From Holophagaceae bacterium (lineage in GTDB: Bacteria > Acidobacteriota > Holophagae > Holophagales > Holophagaceae): a stretch of 61,222 bases of DNA. The stretch spans positions 1 to 61,222 of the forward strand of contig JAFNAB010000021.1 of assembly GCA_017859955.1 (NCBI GenBank), read 5' to 3'. The position numbers were made by a program, and so were the translations under genes. This document shows positions 26,461 through 33,974 of this stretch, piece by piece. Within the stretch, counting starts at the first letter, position 1; each line of letters opens with the position of its first letter. A model generated the notes under the pieces. It was not told the DNA's origin and made no database searches. It saw only the letters and a list, made by a program, of their open reading frames with translations.

Positions 26461-27801
26461 ATGCGACAAGTCCCTGTCAGTCAGATGATTGACAAAGCAA
26501 AATTCAACACCTTCTTCAAAGGTGTTCTCGCAATCTGTCTGATCACTACGATCTGCGACGGATTCGATATCAACATCTTCGGTTTGATCATCCCCAACCT
26601 GATGAAGGACTGGGGCCTCAAGCCACAGATGATCGGTCAGCTTGGCAGCTGGGGTATGTTCGGCATGATCTTCGGCTCCCTGGTTTTCGGCCCCTTGGCC
26701 GACGCCATCGGCAAGAAGCTCTCGATCATCATCGGCACCCTGATGTACGTGGTCTTCACCGTGTCCTGTGGCTTCGTTCACAGCTTCCACGCCTTCGCCA
26801 TCTGCCGCTTCATCGCCGGCTTCGCCCTGGCGGGTGTGTTCCCTCTGGCTGTGGCCTTCACTTCGGAATACTCCCCCAAGCCCATTCGCAGCCGCCTGAC
26901 GGTCTGGGTGACCTCGGGTATGGCCGTGGGCACCGTGATCGCCGCCCTGGTGGGTCTCGCCCTCATCAATCCCGCCAACCCCGGCAGCTGGCGCTTCATG
27001 TTCTACATCTCCTCCTTGATGGTGCTCCTGCTCGTGGCCCAGTTCTCCCTGCCCGAGTCCATTGCTTACCTTAAGAAGCGGAACAAGCACAACGAAATCG
27101 GTAAGATCCTCAACAAGATCGACCCTGACTTCCAGCCCACCGCAGATGACGACTACCAGCTTGAGGCCAAGGGTCCCAGCAAGGGCAGCCTTTCCAACCT
27201 CTTCACCAATGGCTACGCCAAGAACACCATCCTGTTCTGGCTCTTCATGATGAGCAGCTACGTCTTCATCTACGGCGTGCTCATGTGGCTCCCCAAGCTC
27301 ATGACCATGAAGGGCTACAGCGTCAAGGGCGGCCTCTTCTTCACCATGGTCTGGAACCTGGGCTTCATCCTGGGCATCCCCCTCTTCGGCTGGATGGGCG
27401 ACAAGCTCGGCGGCAAGCGCACCCTTCAGATCGGTTGGGTCTGCCTGGCCATCCTGATCTCCATCATCGGGTTCGCCAACCAGTACATGATCCTCACGGT
27501 TCTCCTCTTCCTCACCGGTGCTTGCCAGCATGGTGTCTCCGGCGCCGCCGGTGCCTACCTGGCCCAGTCCTACCCCACGTCCTTCCGCGCCACCGGCACC
27601 ACCTGGGGCTACGGCCTGGGACGTATCGGCGGCACCGCTGGCCCCCTGATCGGCGGCTACCTGCTGGCCAAGGGACTCCCCGTGGGCTACAACCTGATGT
27701 TCTTCGCGATCTTCCCCTTGATCGGCGCGATCTTCGCCAGCTTCACCACCGATTTCTTCAAGAAGCCCGACGTCGCCCTGAATCCCCACAAGGTTTCCTA
27801 G
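26461..27801 (+). CDS. Aromatic acid:H+ symporter, MFS family (AAHS)
   Basis: 446 aa with twelve expected membrane helices in the inner membrane. CDGFDINIFGLIIPNL in helix 1 carries the Asp of the AAHS DGxD motif, and GPLADAIGKK is the MFS loop 2-3 signature. The second copy is GWMGDKLGGKR. PcaK/GalT-type relatives import protocatechuate, 4-hydroxybenzoate or gallate. AAAGGAG is placed well before the ATG. Position directly after UbiD/UbiX makes gallate uptake the likely job. The order transporter then porin suggests a complete uptake route. Confidence 0.9.
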   Translation: MRQVPVSQMIDKAKFNTFFKGVLAICLITTICDGFDINIFGLIIPNLMKDWGLKPQMIGQLGSWGMFGMIFGSLVFGPLADAIGKKLSIIIGTLMYVVFTVSCGFVHSFHAFAICRFIAGFALAGVFPLAVAFTSEYSPKPIRSRLTVWVTSGMAVGTVIAALVGLALINPANPGSWRFMFYISSLMVLLLVAQFSLPESIAYLKKRNKHNEIGKILNKIDPDFQPTADDDYQLEAKGPSKGSLSNLFTNGYAKNTILFWLFMMSSYVFIYGVLMWLPKLMTMKGYSVKGGLFFTMVWNLGFILGIPLFGWMGDKLGGKRTLQIGWVCLAILISIIGFANQYMILTVLLFLTGACQHGVSGAAGAYLAQSYPTSFRATGTTWGYGLGRIGGTAGPLIGGYLLAKGLPVGYNLMFFAIFPLIGAIFASFTTDFFKKPDVALNPHKVS

Positions 27802-27831
27802 ACTTCTGGCAAGCAGGCGGAACTGGGAGTC

Positions 27832-27869
27832 ACTCCCAGGGAAGAGTCCCTCATCCCTGGGAGTTCTTT
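27832..27869 (+). terminator. Terminator after the MFS gene
   Basis: ACTCCCAGGG pairs with CCCTGGGAGT across a 13-base loop, then TCTTTG. It lies 30 bases after the MFS stop. No gene is seen in the remaining space to the porin (27870-28078). Confidence 0.65.
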
Positions 27870-28078
27870 GAAGCACGGGCTTAGCAGGTTTCAAAAGCAG
27901 ATTTTTCCCCAGCTCGCCGCCGATATTAATGAATGCAGGCATTTGGCCGAAAAATGGCGCATCCAGATAGCACCGACTTCCGGCGAAATCCCCAACATTC
28001 CCGATGCGTCACTTCAGGTCCTTTCATTACCCCACCCAACCAGCCCCGATCCCCGGGGCGCCAACCAAGGAGTAATAC

Positions 28079-29314
28079 ATGAAGAACCGCCTGTCCCTCC
28101 TGCTCGTGGCCGGTGCCATTGCCCTGCCTGCGGTCGCCGCCGACGCCCCCAAGATGGAGTGGAGCCTCTATGGCACCCTGGTCACCGAACTGAACAGTGT
28201 CAAAGTCACGGGATCCACCGATGACACCAGGGACCTGGACTCCCGCAACCGCTTCTCCTGCGCCACTTCCAATGTGGGCTTCAAGGGAAGCATGCAGGCC
28301 ACCTCTGACATCAAGGTCATCTGGCAGGTGGAAAGCTCCGTGGGCGTCGACGGCGATGCCCCCAGCACTTGGGCGGGCCGCAACACGGGCCTGGGCCTCG
28401 AAACCAAGTTCGGCACCATCCTCGCGGGCTACTGGGACACCCCCTACAAGGATGTGGTCATGAAGATGGGCCCCATGCCCGCCTCCCTGGCCTCCGATGT
28501 CAGCATCATCACCACCCCTGGCTTCCGCACCATCGGCACCGTCAGCGCCACCAAGCCTGCCGGTAACAGCGGCGACGCCATCTTCAACCGCCGCCAGGGC
28601 AACAGCGTCCAGTATTGGTCCCCCGCCTTCCAGGGCTTCCAGGCCAAGCTCATGTATTCCATGAACGAGGGCAAGGCTGCCAATAACGCTGCCAACCCCA
28701 GCATCAACCCCACCCTCCTGTCCGGCACCGTCAGCTACAGCAACAAGGCCCTGGGCCTGACCGTCCTCTACGGCTATGAGCAGCACAACGACTACTTCGG
28801 CCTGAACGCGATGATGAATGACGCTACGGCCCTCTCCGCCGGGAGCACCAGTTCCAAGGACACCGGCCACCTCCTGGCTGTCTACTATGCCCTGCCCACC
28901 AAGACCCGCATCTGCGGTGTGGTCGAGCAGCTGAAGTACACCGTGGACGGCGCCACCTCCGGCAACTCCGAATACAAGCGGACCGCCTGGTACCTCATCG
29001 CCAGCCAGGAGATCGACGCCCACAAGGTCTGGGCCGGCTTTGGCATGGCCGGCAAGGGCACCCTCACGAACGCCGCGGGTGCTGAAGTCACCACCAGCAG
29101 CGAGTTCGGCGCCAAGCAGTACACCCTGGGCTACGCCTACAACCTGACCAAGGGCGTCTCCCTCTTCGCCAATGTCTTCGGCGTGATCAACGACGAAAAC
29201 GCCACCTACTCCCCCATGCCCCCCGTGGGCGGTGGCGCCGCTGGTGCCAGCACCAACGTCTACCAGAACGGCGACACCAAGGGCTTCGGCGGTGGACTGC
29301 TTTACAAGTTCTAA
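28079..29314 (+). CDS. Outer-membrane porin (Gram-negative porin family)
   Basis: 411 aa. Signal peptide MKNRLSLLLVAGAIALPAVA ends at an AxA site. The mature part starts DAPKMEWSLYGTLVTELNS and is made of alternating beta strands, as in 16-strand Porin_4 proteins. The terminal residue is Phe (LLYKF), the usual outer-membrane sorting signal. Segments such as FKGSMQATSDIKVIWQVESS match beta-proteobacterial-type porins. AAGGAG precedes the ATG. Between the aromatic acid MFS and the symporter operon, it probably admits the aromatic acid across the outer membrane. Two hairpins follow the gene. Confidence 0.88.
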   Translation: MKNRLSLLLVAGAIALPAVAADAPKMEWSLYGTLVTELNSVKVTGSTDDTRDLDSRNRFSCATSNVGFKGSMQATSDIKVIWQVESSVGVDGDAPSTWAGRNTGLGLETKFGTILAGYWDTPYKDVVMKMGPMPASLASDVSIITTPGFRTIGTVSATKPAGNSGDAIFNRRQGNSVQYWSPAFQGFQAKLMYSMNEGKAANNAANPSINPTLLSGTVSYSNKALGLTVLYGYEQHNDYFGLNAMMNDATALSAGSTSSKDTGHLLAVYYALPTKTRICGVVEQLKYTVDGATSGNSEYKRTAWYLIASQEIDAHKVWAGFGMAGKGTLTNAAGAEVTTSSEFGAKQYTLGYAYNLTKGVSLFANVFGVINDENATYSPMPPVGGGAAGASTNVYQNGDTKGFGGGLLYKF

Positions 29315-29355
29315 GCTAAGCCCAGACCTGAGGGCCTTCCCTCGGTTCTGAAAGA

Positions 29356-29406
29356 AAGCACCCGGCTCTCCATCCCCCAGGGACAGAAGGCCGGGTGCTT
29401 TTCTTG
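29356..29406 (+). terminator. Terminator after the porin
   Basis: AAGCACCCGGC (29356-29366) pairs with GCCGGGTGCTT (29390-29400), followed by TTCTTG, 42 bases past the stop. Confidence 0.75.
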
Positions 29407-29443
29407 TACCCTCTCATAGAGATCTCCCACGTCAGCCAAAGCA

Positions 29444-29491
29444 GAAAGAACCGCCCACCCCCGATGTTTCCGGGACGTGGGCGGTTCTTTC
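29444..29491. terminator. Second large hairpin after the porin
   Basis: GAAAGAACCGCCCAC and GTGGGCGGTTCTTTC form a perfect 15-bp stem around an 18-base loop that itself holds CCCG/CGGG. It is symmetrical enough to act on both strands. No T-run follows. Confidence 0.5.
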
Positions 29492-29595
29492 GCAACCAGG
29501 AGAACCATTCGGCGGTGCGCCAGCCCGCTTCGGGAGAGTTTGGCTAGGCTCCGCCCCTTACGGTTTTCCGGACCCGGAGAAAGGAGCGCTTCACC

Positions 29596-29658
29596 ATGAG
29601 TTTAAGGATGTTCATCAGAAGACCAATCATCTCAAGCCTCGAAAATCAGGTCACTTAA
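29596..29658 (+). pseudogene. Remnant of an RND efflux-pump gene start
   Basis: AAAGGAG and an ATG lead into a 20-codon frame, MSLRMFIRRPIISSLENQVT. The first 15 residues look like the N-terminus of HAE1-type RND pumps, which begin with FIRRP followed by a membrane helix. The helix is missing and a stop comes soon after, so the rest of the gene was probably deleted. The match is short and could be chance. Confidence 0.35.
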
Positions 29659-29773
29659 AGGCCGGAATTCAAAGCAGGGCTCAAAAGAAAGGGAAGCCCT
29701 ACAGATTCTTGCCATCACGAAGGGAGGTACAACCAACCATTGGCCCAGATGAATTCCATTGGTACCACAAAAC

Positions 29774-29793
29774 GATACGACCGTACCGCATTA
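29774..29793. promoter_or_regulatory. GATACGACCGTACC site upstream of the symporter operon
   Basis: GATACGACCGTACCGCAT repeats the core of the 24159 palindrome with one change, and shares both flanks with 38603-38620 (GATACAGCTGCACCGCAT). Confidence 0.45.
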
Positions 29794-30105
29794 CAGTCAA
29801 TATAAGCTCCTCGACAAGTCGACACGCCTGCATTATCCAAATCCTTACTTACACTTACGCTCATTCTAATTGTTAATTTCTTACAAAACAAAATGCGCCG
29901 CCCCCCTTCACTCTGCCCGGAAAGAGAAAACAGGACAGAACCTGCCGAGAGCCTGAAGGTCACTCAACCCCAACGACCCGGACTCGGCAAGACCGATAAC
30001 GCCTAACGTATCCCTTGGCAACGTTTTCCCCTTTCGCGATAAGGCAAAAATGGACCACACCCCATATCGACTCGCCATTTAAATGCCTAGACATGTTCCA
30101 CAAAA

Positions 30106-30118
30106 ACCGCATTGCGGT
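30106..30118. promoter_or_regulatory. ACCGCA-T-TGCGGT palindrome (site C)
   Basis: Perfect 6-bp arms around one base, 311 bp upstream of the symporter start. Best copy of the motif also seen near 22792, 24263 and 33727. Confidence 0.5.
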
Positions 30119-30141
30119 ACAGACATACTGCCAGGAGGTTT

Positions 30142-30165
30142 TTTTGAGTGGATATGCACTCAAAA
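30142..30165. promoter_or_regulatory. 9-bp-arm palindrome in the symporter leader
   Basis: TTTTGAGTG-GATATG-CACTCAAAA, a perfect inverted repeat directly after AGGAGGT (30133-30139). A TTG inside it opens a 38-codon frame ending at 30260. It may be an operator, a leader-peptide control element or a hairpin. Confidence 0.4.
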
Positions 30166-30428
30166 TCCGTCTAGGATTGGTACAAACATCCCACCAGGCA
30201 ATACTGCCCCAGGCAAAAGCCCATACATCACGAATCGACTTCGATTCCTCAGTCCCTTAGGAGGCGCCTATGTGACCCGCGAATAAAGTTTTAGCCATAC
30301 ATAACGACGAACCGACTTCGGAGGTGAACCACCAACAACCCCACCACTGACGCCCCAAACCTAAGACACCCCCCAAAGCAGCACATCGGACAACATCCGA
30401 CCCGAACAAATGGACTGAAGGAGGATAA

Positions 30429-31913
30429 ATGAGTTCTGCATTATATTACGCCATCGGGTACTACGTTCTCGTATTCCTAGGCACGGAAATCTACCTGCGT
30501 GGCAAGGTCAACAGCATCGAAGAATTCCAGGGCAAGAATGCCCTCGGCTGGGTGCCCGTCGCCCTCGGCCTCACCCTGATCCCCCTGGGCTCTGGACATA
30601 CCATGTCGCTGTGGGAAGCCTCCGCTGGCATGGGCGCCTCCGTGCTCTGGTGGGCCATGATCGTGGGCGGCATCTTCCTGCCCATCATGATGATGTGGCT
30701 CGGGCCATGGCTTCGGCACATGAATGTTGAAACCTTCCCCGAGGGCATGGAGAAGCTCTTCGGTGTGGAGATGCGCTACCTCCAGGGCTGCACCAACGTC
30801 TTCACCTGGAGCGGCATCGCCATGGCCGAGACCCTGGCCACCGCCGCTGCCATCTATGGTTTGACCGGCGGCCAGTTGGCCTATAGTCCCTGGTGCATCC
30901 TCGCAGCCTTCCTTCTGATCCTGGCCTACGTGATCTTCGGTGGTGTGCTGCAGTACTCCTTCGTGAGCACGGTCAACGCCATTGTCATGATCCTCGGCTC
31001 CTACCTCGCCCTCTTCATGGTGGGCGGATGGATCACCGCTCACGCCATGGGCTGGCAGGGCGTCATCGACTTCTACGCCTCCCAGGGCCAGCTCTGGAAG
31101 TTCGGTGTATTCAAGATCTCTACCCCCCTTGTGTTCCAGATGATCATCCCCGTCTTCGTGCTGCACGTTTCCGCTGCCGCCGTGAACCAGGGCACCTACA
31201 TCCCCATGCTCGCCGCCCGCAGCGACGCGGATTGCCGCAAGGGCGTCTTCGCATGTGCCGGTATCAACGGAATCTCGGCCTTTCCCTGGGTGATCATGGG
31301 CCTCATCGCCATGTCCCTGCCCGCCATTGCCAAGGTCGGCCCCAAGCTCTCCGTCATCGAACTGGCCCTCAAGACCCTGCCCGCCCCCATCGTGGGCCTG
31401 CTGATGGTCTGCCTTCTGGCTGCCACCCTCTCCACCGGCGCCAGCGTCATGATCGGCAACTCCACCATCATCGTGAATGACGTCTTCAAGCGCGCCATCT
31501 GGCCCGACATGAAGGATGAGACTCGCATGAAGCTCATGCGCCCCATGATCATCGTCTGCGGCATCATCGCCTGCGTTCCCGCCTTCTTCGTGCCCATCAT
31601 CTTCCCCGTCTTCCTCTGGTGCTTCTCCTTCGGTATTCCCATCTTCGTGATCTATTTCATCGGAATGGTCTGGAAGCGCAGCAAGTCCGCAGCCTGGATC
31701 ACGGTGCTGGTGACCTTCGCGGTGAACATGATCTGGACCTTCGCCACGCCCTCCTGGGCCACGGGCCCCTGGGCCATCAACATGTATCCCGTGACCGTCT
31801 GCTCCATCGTGCTCGGCATTGTCACCAACCTGATCCTGCCTGGCGAGATTGGCTGGCGCCGCTCCAAAGAGCACAAGGCCTGCCTTACCGCCATCGCCAA
31901 TGAACAGGCCTGA
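30429..31913 (+). CDS. Sodium:solute symporter family (SSS) transporter
   Basis: 494 aa, inner membrane, about thirteen hydrophobic helices. It begins MSSALYYAIGYYVLVFLGTE and carries the SSS-type helix with FKISTPLVFQMIIPVFVLH and AAVNQGTYIPMLAARSDADC, similar to the loop after helix 7 in SLC5 relatives. GGAGGATAA is before the ATG. The family imports organic acids, sugars or amino acids with Na+. Its location among gallate and transhydroxylase genes points to an aromatic or organic acid substrate. Two tiny membrane-protein genes follow within 15 and 27 bases, so this appears to be a three-component symporter. Confidence 0.87.
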   Translation: MSSALYYAIGYYVLVFLGTEIYLRGKVNSIEEFQGKNALGWVPVALGLTLIPLGSGHTMSLWEASAGMGASVLWWAMIVGGIFLPIMMMWLGPWLRHMNVETFPEGMEKLFGVEMRYLQGCTNVFTWSGIAMAETLATAAAIYGLTGGQLAYSPWCILAAFLLILAYVIFGGVLQYSFVSTVNAIVMILGSYLALFMVGGWITAHAMGWQGVIDFYASQGQLWKFGVFKISTPLVFQMIIPVFVLHVSAAAVNQGTYIPMLAARSDADCRKGVFACAGINGISAFPWVIMGLIAMSLPAIAKVGPKLSVIELALKTLPAPIVGLLMVCLLAATLSTGASVMIGNSTIIVNDVFKRAIWPDMKDETRMKLMRPMIIVCGIIACVPAFFVPIIFPVFLWCFSFGIPIFVIYFIGMVWKRSKSAAWITVLVTFAVNMIWTFATPSWATGPWAINMYPVTVCSIVLGIVTNLILPGEIGWRRSKEHKACLTAIANEQA

Positions 31914-31927
31914 TAGGAGGAATTACC

Positions 31928-32032
31928 ATGTGGGCTCTTAAGATCTTTATCGCGGAATTCGTCGTGACCATCGTGATGGCCGGCATCATCTATGGCATTT
32001 GGCGCGTGGGCAATCCCGGCCAGAAGTGGTAA
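31928..32032 (+). CDS. 34-aa single-pass membrane protein, symporter accessory candidate
   Basis: MWALKIFIAEFVVTIVMAGI continues for 14 more residues to GNPGQKW. There is one hydrophobic helix (residues about 6-26) and a short polar C-terminus. AGGAGG lies just before the ATG, 14 bases after the symporter stop. Small accessory subunits of Na+ symporters are known from other families. Location, spacing and start signal support a real gene, but the sequence itself gives no function. Confidence 0.72.
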   Translation: MWALKIFIAEFVVTIVMAGIIYGIWRVGNPGQKW

Positions 32033-32059
32033 CCCTTCCCAGATATAAGGAGAAATACT

Positions 32060-32173
32060 ATGGGTGCAGTCAATGTCGGTGTCGCTGCCTATCTCGCCGG
32101 AATCGGCATCGTTCTTGGTCTGATGTGCGTCTACGGCAGCATCAAGAACAAGGGGCGCAAGAGCGCTGAATAG
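32060..32173 (+). CDS. 37-aa single-pass membrane protein, second symporter accessory candidate
   Basis: MGAVNVGVAAYLAGIGIVLG, then LMCVYGSIKNKGRKSAE: one helix (about 8-27) and a basic tail, which by the positive-inside rule should face the cytoplasm. AAGGAG is seven bases before the ATG and 27 bases after the first small gene. It resembles the style of known 'symporter small accessory protein' families. A perfect hairpin follows at 32257. Confidence 0.72.
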   Translation: MGAVNVGVAAYLAGIGIVLGLMCVYGSIKNKGRKSAE

Positions 32174-32256
32174 CTAACCGCTTAATGCGCTATTCATGAA
32201 TGAGTGGCTTGATACCTAGGGGCTGCTCACTCATGAGCTCAGCTAGCATGCAACGC

Positions 32257-32294
32257 AAACATGACTCCTGGGACCAGACTCAGGAGTCATGTTT
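32257..32294 (+). terminator. Terminator-like hairpin after the symporter operon
   Basis: AAACATGACTCCTG, 10-base loop, CAGGAGTCATGTTT: a perfect 14-bp stem ending 27 bases before the antiporter start. Its A/T ends supply a short T-run (GTTTACGTTTG). Confidence 0.65.
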
Positions 32295-32321
32295 ACGTTT
32301 GAAACGAGGAATAGTCCTTCT

Positions 32322-33581
32322 ATGCCAATACATCAGCTTGTCGTTCCCCTCTACGCGGTCCTGCCCTTCGTCCTGATGCTGGCATGTATCGCGATCCTGC
32401 CCCTTGCGGCTCCCCACTGGTGGGACCATAACCGCAACAAAGGCATCGTCGCTGTCATACTCGCCGCCCCGATCGCCGTCTGGCTCCTTTCGGTCAGCCC
32501 CACGCACCTCCTGCACGTGGGCATCGAATACGCCTCCTTCATCTGCCTGCTGGGATCCCTCTTCGTGGTGGCCGGGGGAATCCACATCGGCGGCGACCTC
32601 CGTGCGACCCCCCGCAACAACACGATCATGCTTGGCATAGGAGCGGTTCTGGCCAGCGTGATCGGCACCACGGGCGCCAGCATGGTACTCATTCGCCTGC
32701 TCCTGCGCACCAACTCCGAACGCGAGAGGGTCTCGCACATCCCCTTCTTCTTCATCCTCCTGGTCTCCAATGCAGGGGGCCTGCTGACTCCCCTGGGAGA
32801 TCCTCCCCTCTTCCTTGGTTTCCTGAGGGGGGTGCCCTTCTTCTGGACCATGCGCCTCTTCCCAATCTGGTTGATAGCCATTGCCTATCTTCTGGCGGTG
32901 TTCTATTTCCTGGACCGTCGGGCCTATGGACAGGAGACGCCTCCTGCCATCTGGAAGGACGATCACGAGGTGGAGCCCCTCTCGATGGATGGCCGCCTGA
33001 ATCTGCTCTGGCTGCTCATCATCGTGCTCGCCGTATTCATCCCGACACCGTATCGCGAAATCGTCATGGTGGCTTCAGCCCTGGCTTCACTGAAGCTGGG
33101 AAGCTCCAAGGGACGAACCAGGAACGAATTCAACTTCGGCCCCATCATCGAAGTGGCGATCCTCTTCATTGGTATTTTCGTCACCATGGCCCCGGCCCTC
33201 GCCCTGCTTGAACACGCGGGCCCTTCCCTGGGCCTGACCAAGCCATGGCATTTCTTCCTGGTATCCGGGGGCCTTTCCAGCGTGCTCGATAACGCTCCCA
33301 CCTATCTGACCTTCTTCACGACTGCTCAGGCCACAGCTGCGTCACTGGGTCTTCCCACCAGTGTTGTTGGCGTGCCGGCCAATCTCCTGGCTGCCATCAG
33401 TGCCGGATCAGTCCTCATGGGCGCCAACACGTACATCGGCAACGGACCTAACTTCATGGTGAAGTCGATCGCCGAATCGGCGGGCTATCGGATGCCGAGC
33501 TTTTTCCGCTACGCGGTGATGGCCATCGCAATCCTGTTGCCAATCTATATCGTTACAGCCTGGATAATTCCGCACTATTGA
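32322..33581 (+). CDS. NhaD-type sodium:proton antiporter / ion transporter superfamily
   Basis: 419 aa, inner membrane, ten to twelve helices. Segments such as GASMVLIRLLLRTNSERER, NAGGLLTPLGDPPLFLGFL and VLDNAPTYLTFF are typical of NhaD and the CitMHS/arsenite-permease superfamily. NhaD proteins exchange Na+ for H+. The start at 32322 gives MPIHQLVVPLYAVLPF with GAGGA upstream; the earlier in-frame ATG (32289) lies inside the hairpin stem. Next to a Na+-coupled symporter it may recycle sodium. Dicarboxylate transport is an alternative within the superfamily. Confidence 0.82.
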   Translation: MPIHQLVVPLYAVLPFVLMLACIAILPLAAPHWWDHNRNKGIVAVILAAPIAVWLLSVSPTHLLHVGIEYASFICLLGSLFVVAGGIHIGGDLRATPRNNTIMLGIGAVLASVIGTTGASMVLIRLLLRTNSERERVSHIPFFFILLVSNAGGLLTPLGDPPLFLGFLRGVPFFWTMRLFPIWLIAIAYLLAVFYFLDRRAYGQETPPAIWKDDHEVEPLSMDGRLNLLWLLIIVLAVFIPTPYREIVMVASALASLKLGSSKGRTRNEFNFGPIIEVAILFIGIFVTMAPALALLEHAGPSLGLTKPWHFFLVSGGLSSVLDNAPTYLTFFTTAQATAASLGLPTSVVGVPANLLAAISAGSVLMGANTYIGNGPNFMVKSIAESAGYRMPSFFRYAVMAIAILLPIYIVTAWIIPHY

Positions 33582-33974
33582 CCTATGTTCTTCGGCGAAG
33601 TCCAAATCCCCGGGACATGGAGGCTTTGGCCGCGAGTGGATGCATCTTCGGTGCATTCATAACCTAATCGGATACAACCACTTGTGGCCAAGGGCGTAAA
33701 GCATCAGGCGATTCTGGTACTTTACACCCGCAATACGGTACTTTCCACTTCCACCCCCGCAGGACTCTGCTAATATCGGTACACATGATTCACTAGGCGG
33801 GACACCTGCCCCAACAGCCAAACCACGATCCGCTAATCCTGTACTGGGAAATCTAAGGGAGGTGACCCTATGACGCAGTAGCAAACAGGCCAGGCCCAGT
33901 AGGAATCAACACCATGCAGTTCGCACAACAGCACCTCAATTACTCACCAAGCAACCTAATCAAGGAGAATAAAA
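33582..33974. other. Intergenic region upstream of transhydroxylase copy 2
   Basis: 393 bp without a gene. CCCGCAATACGGTAC (33727-33741) resembles the ACCGCA-type sites, and GGTAC elements recur at 33716, 33738 and 33777. A strong GGGAGGTG followed by ATG-ACG-CAG-TAG (33870-33881) gives only a three-codon frame. The transhydroxylase promoter should lie here. Confidence 0.55.
33727..33741. promoter_or_regulatory. ACCGCA-type site (site D) upstream of transhydroxylase copy 2
   Basis: CCCGCAATACGGTAC matches 12 of 15 bases of ACCGCATTGCGGTAC at 30106-30120. It lies about 235 bp upstream of the gene start. Confidence 0.4.

Larger units (their letters stand above)
29315..30428. other. 1.1-kb intergenic region before the symporter operon
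   Basis: No full gene is supported. From left to right it holds two hairpins (29356-29406, 29444-29491), a 20-codon remnant reading like the start of an RND pump (29596-29658), a GATACGACCGTACC site (29774), ACCGCATTGCGGT (30106), and a 9-bp-arm palindrome after AGGAGG (30142). The right half is AT-rich with scattered stops in all frames. It is probably a long regulatory leader with leftover DNA from a deletion. Confidence 0.6.

Noticed and set aside
33859-33881. Minimal frame (Met-Thr-Gln-stop) after GGGAGGTG as a control peptide
   Set aside because: Three codons after a Shine-Dalgarno-like sequence can arise by chance; a similar start-stop near 30274 has no shared feature.
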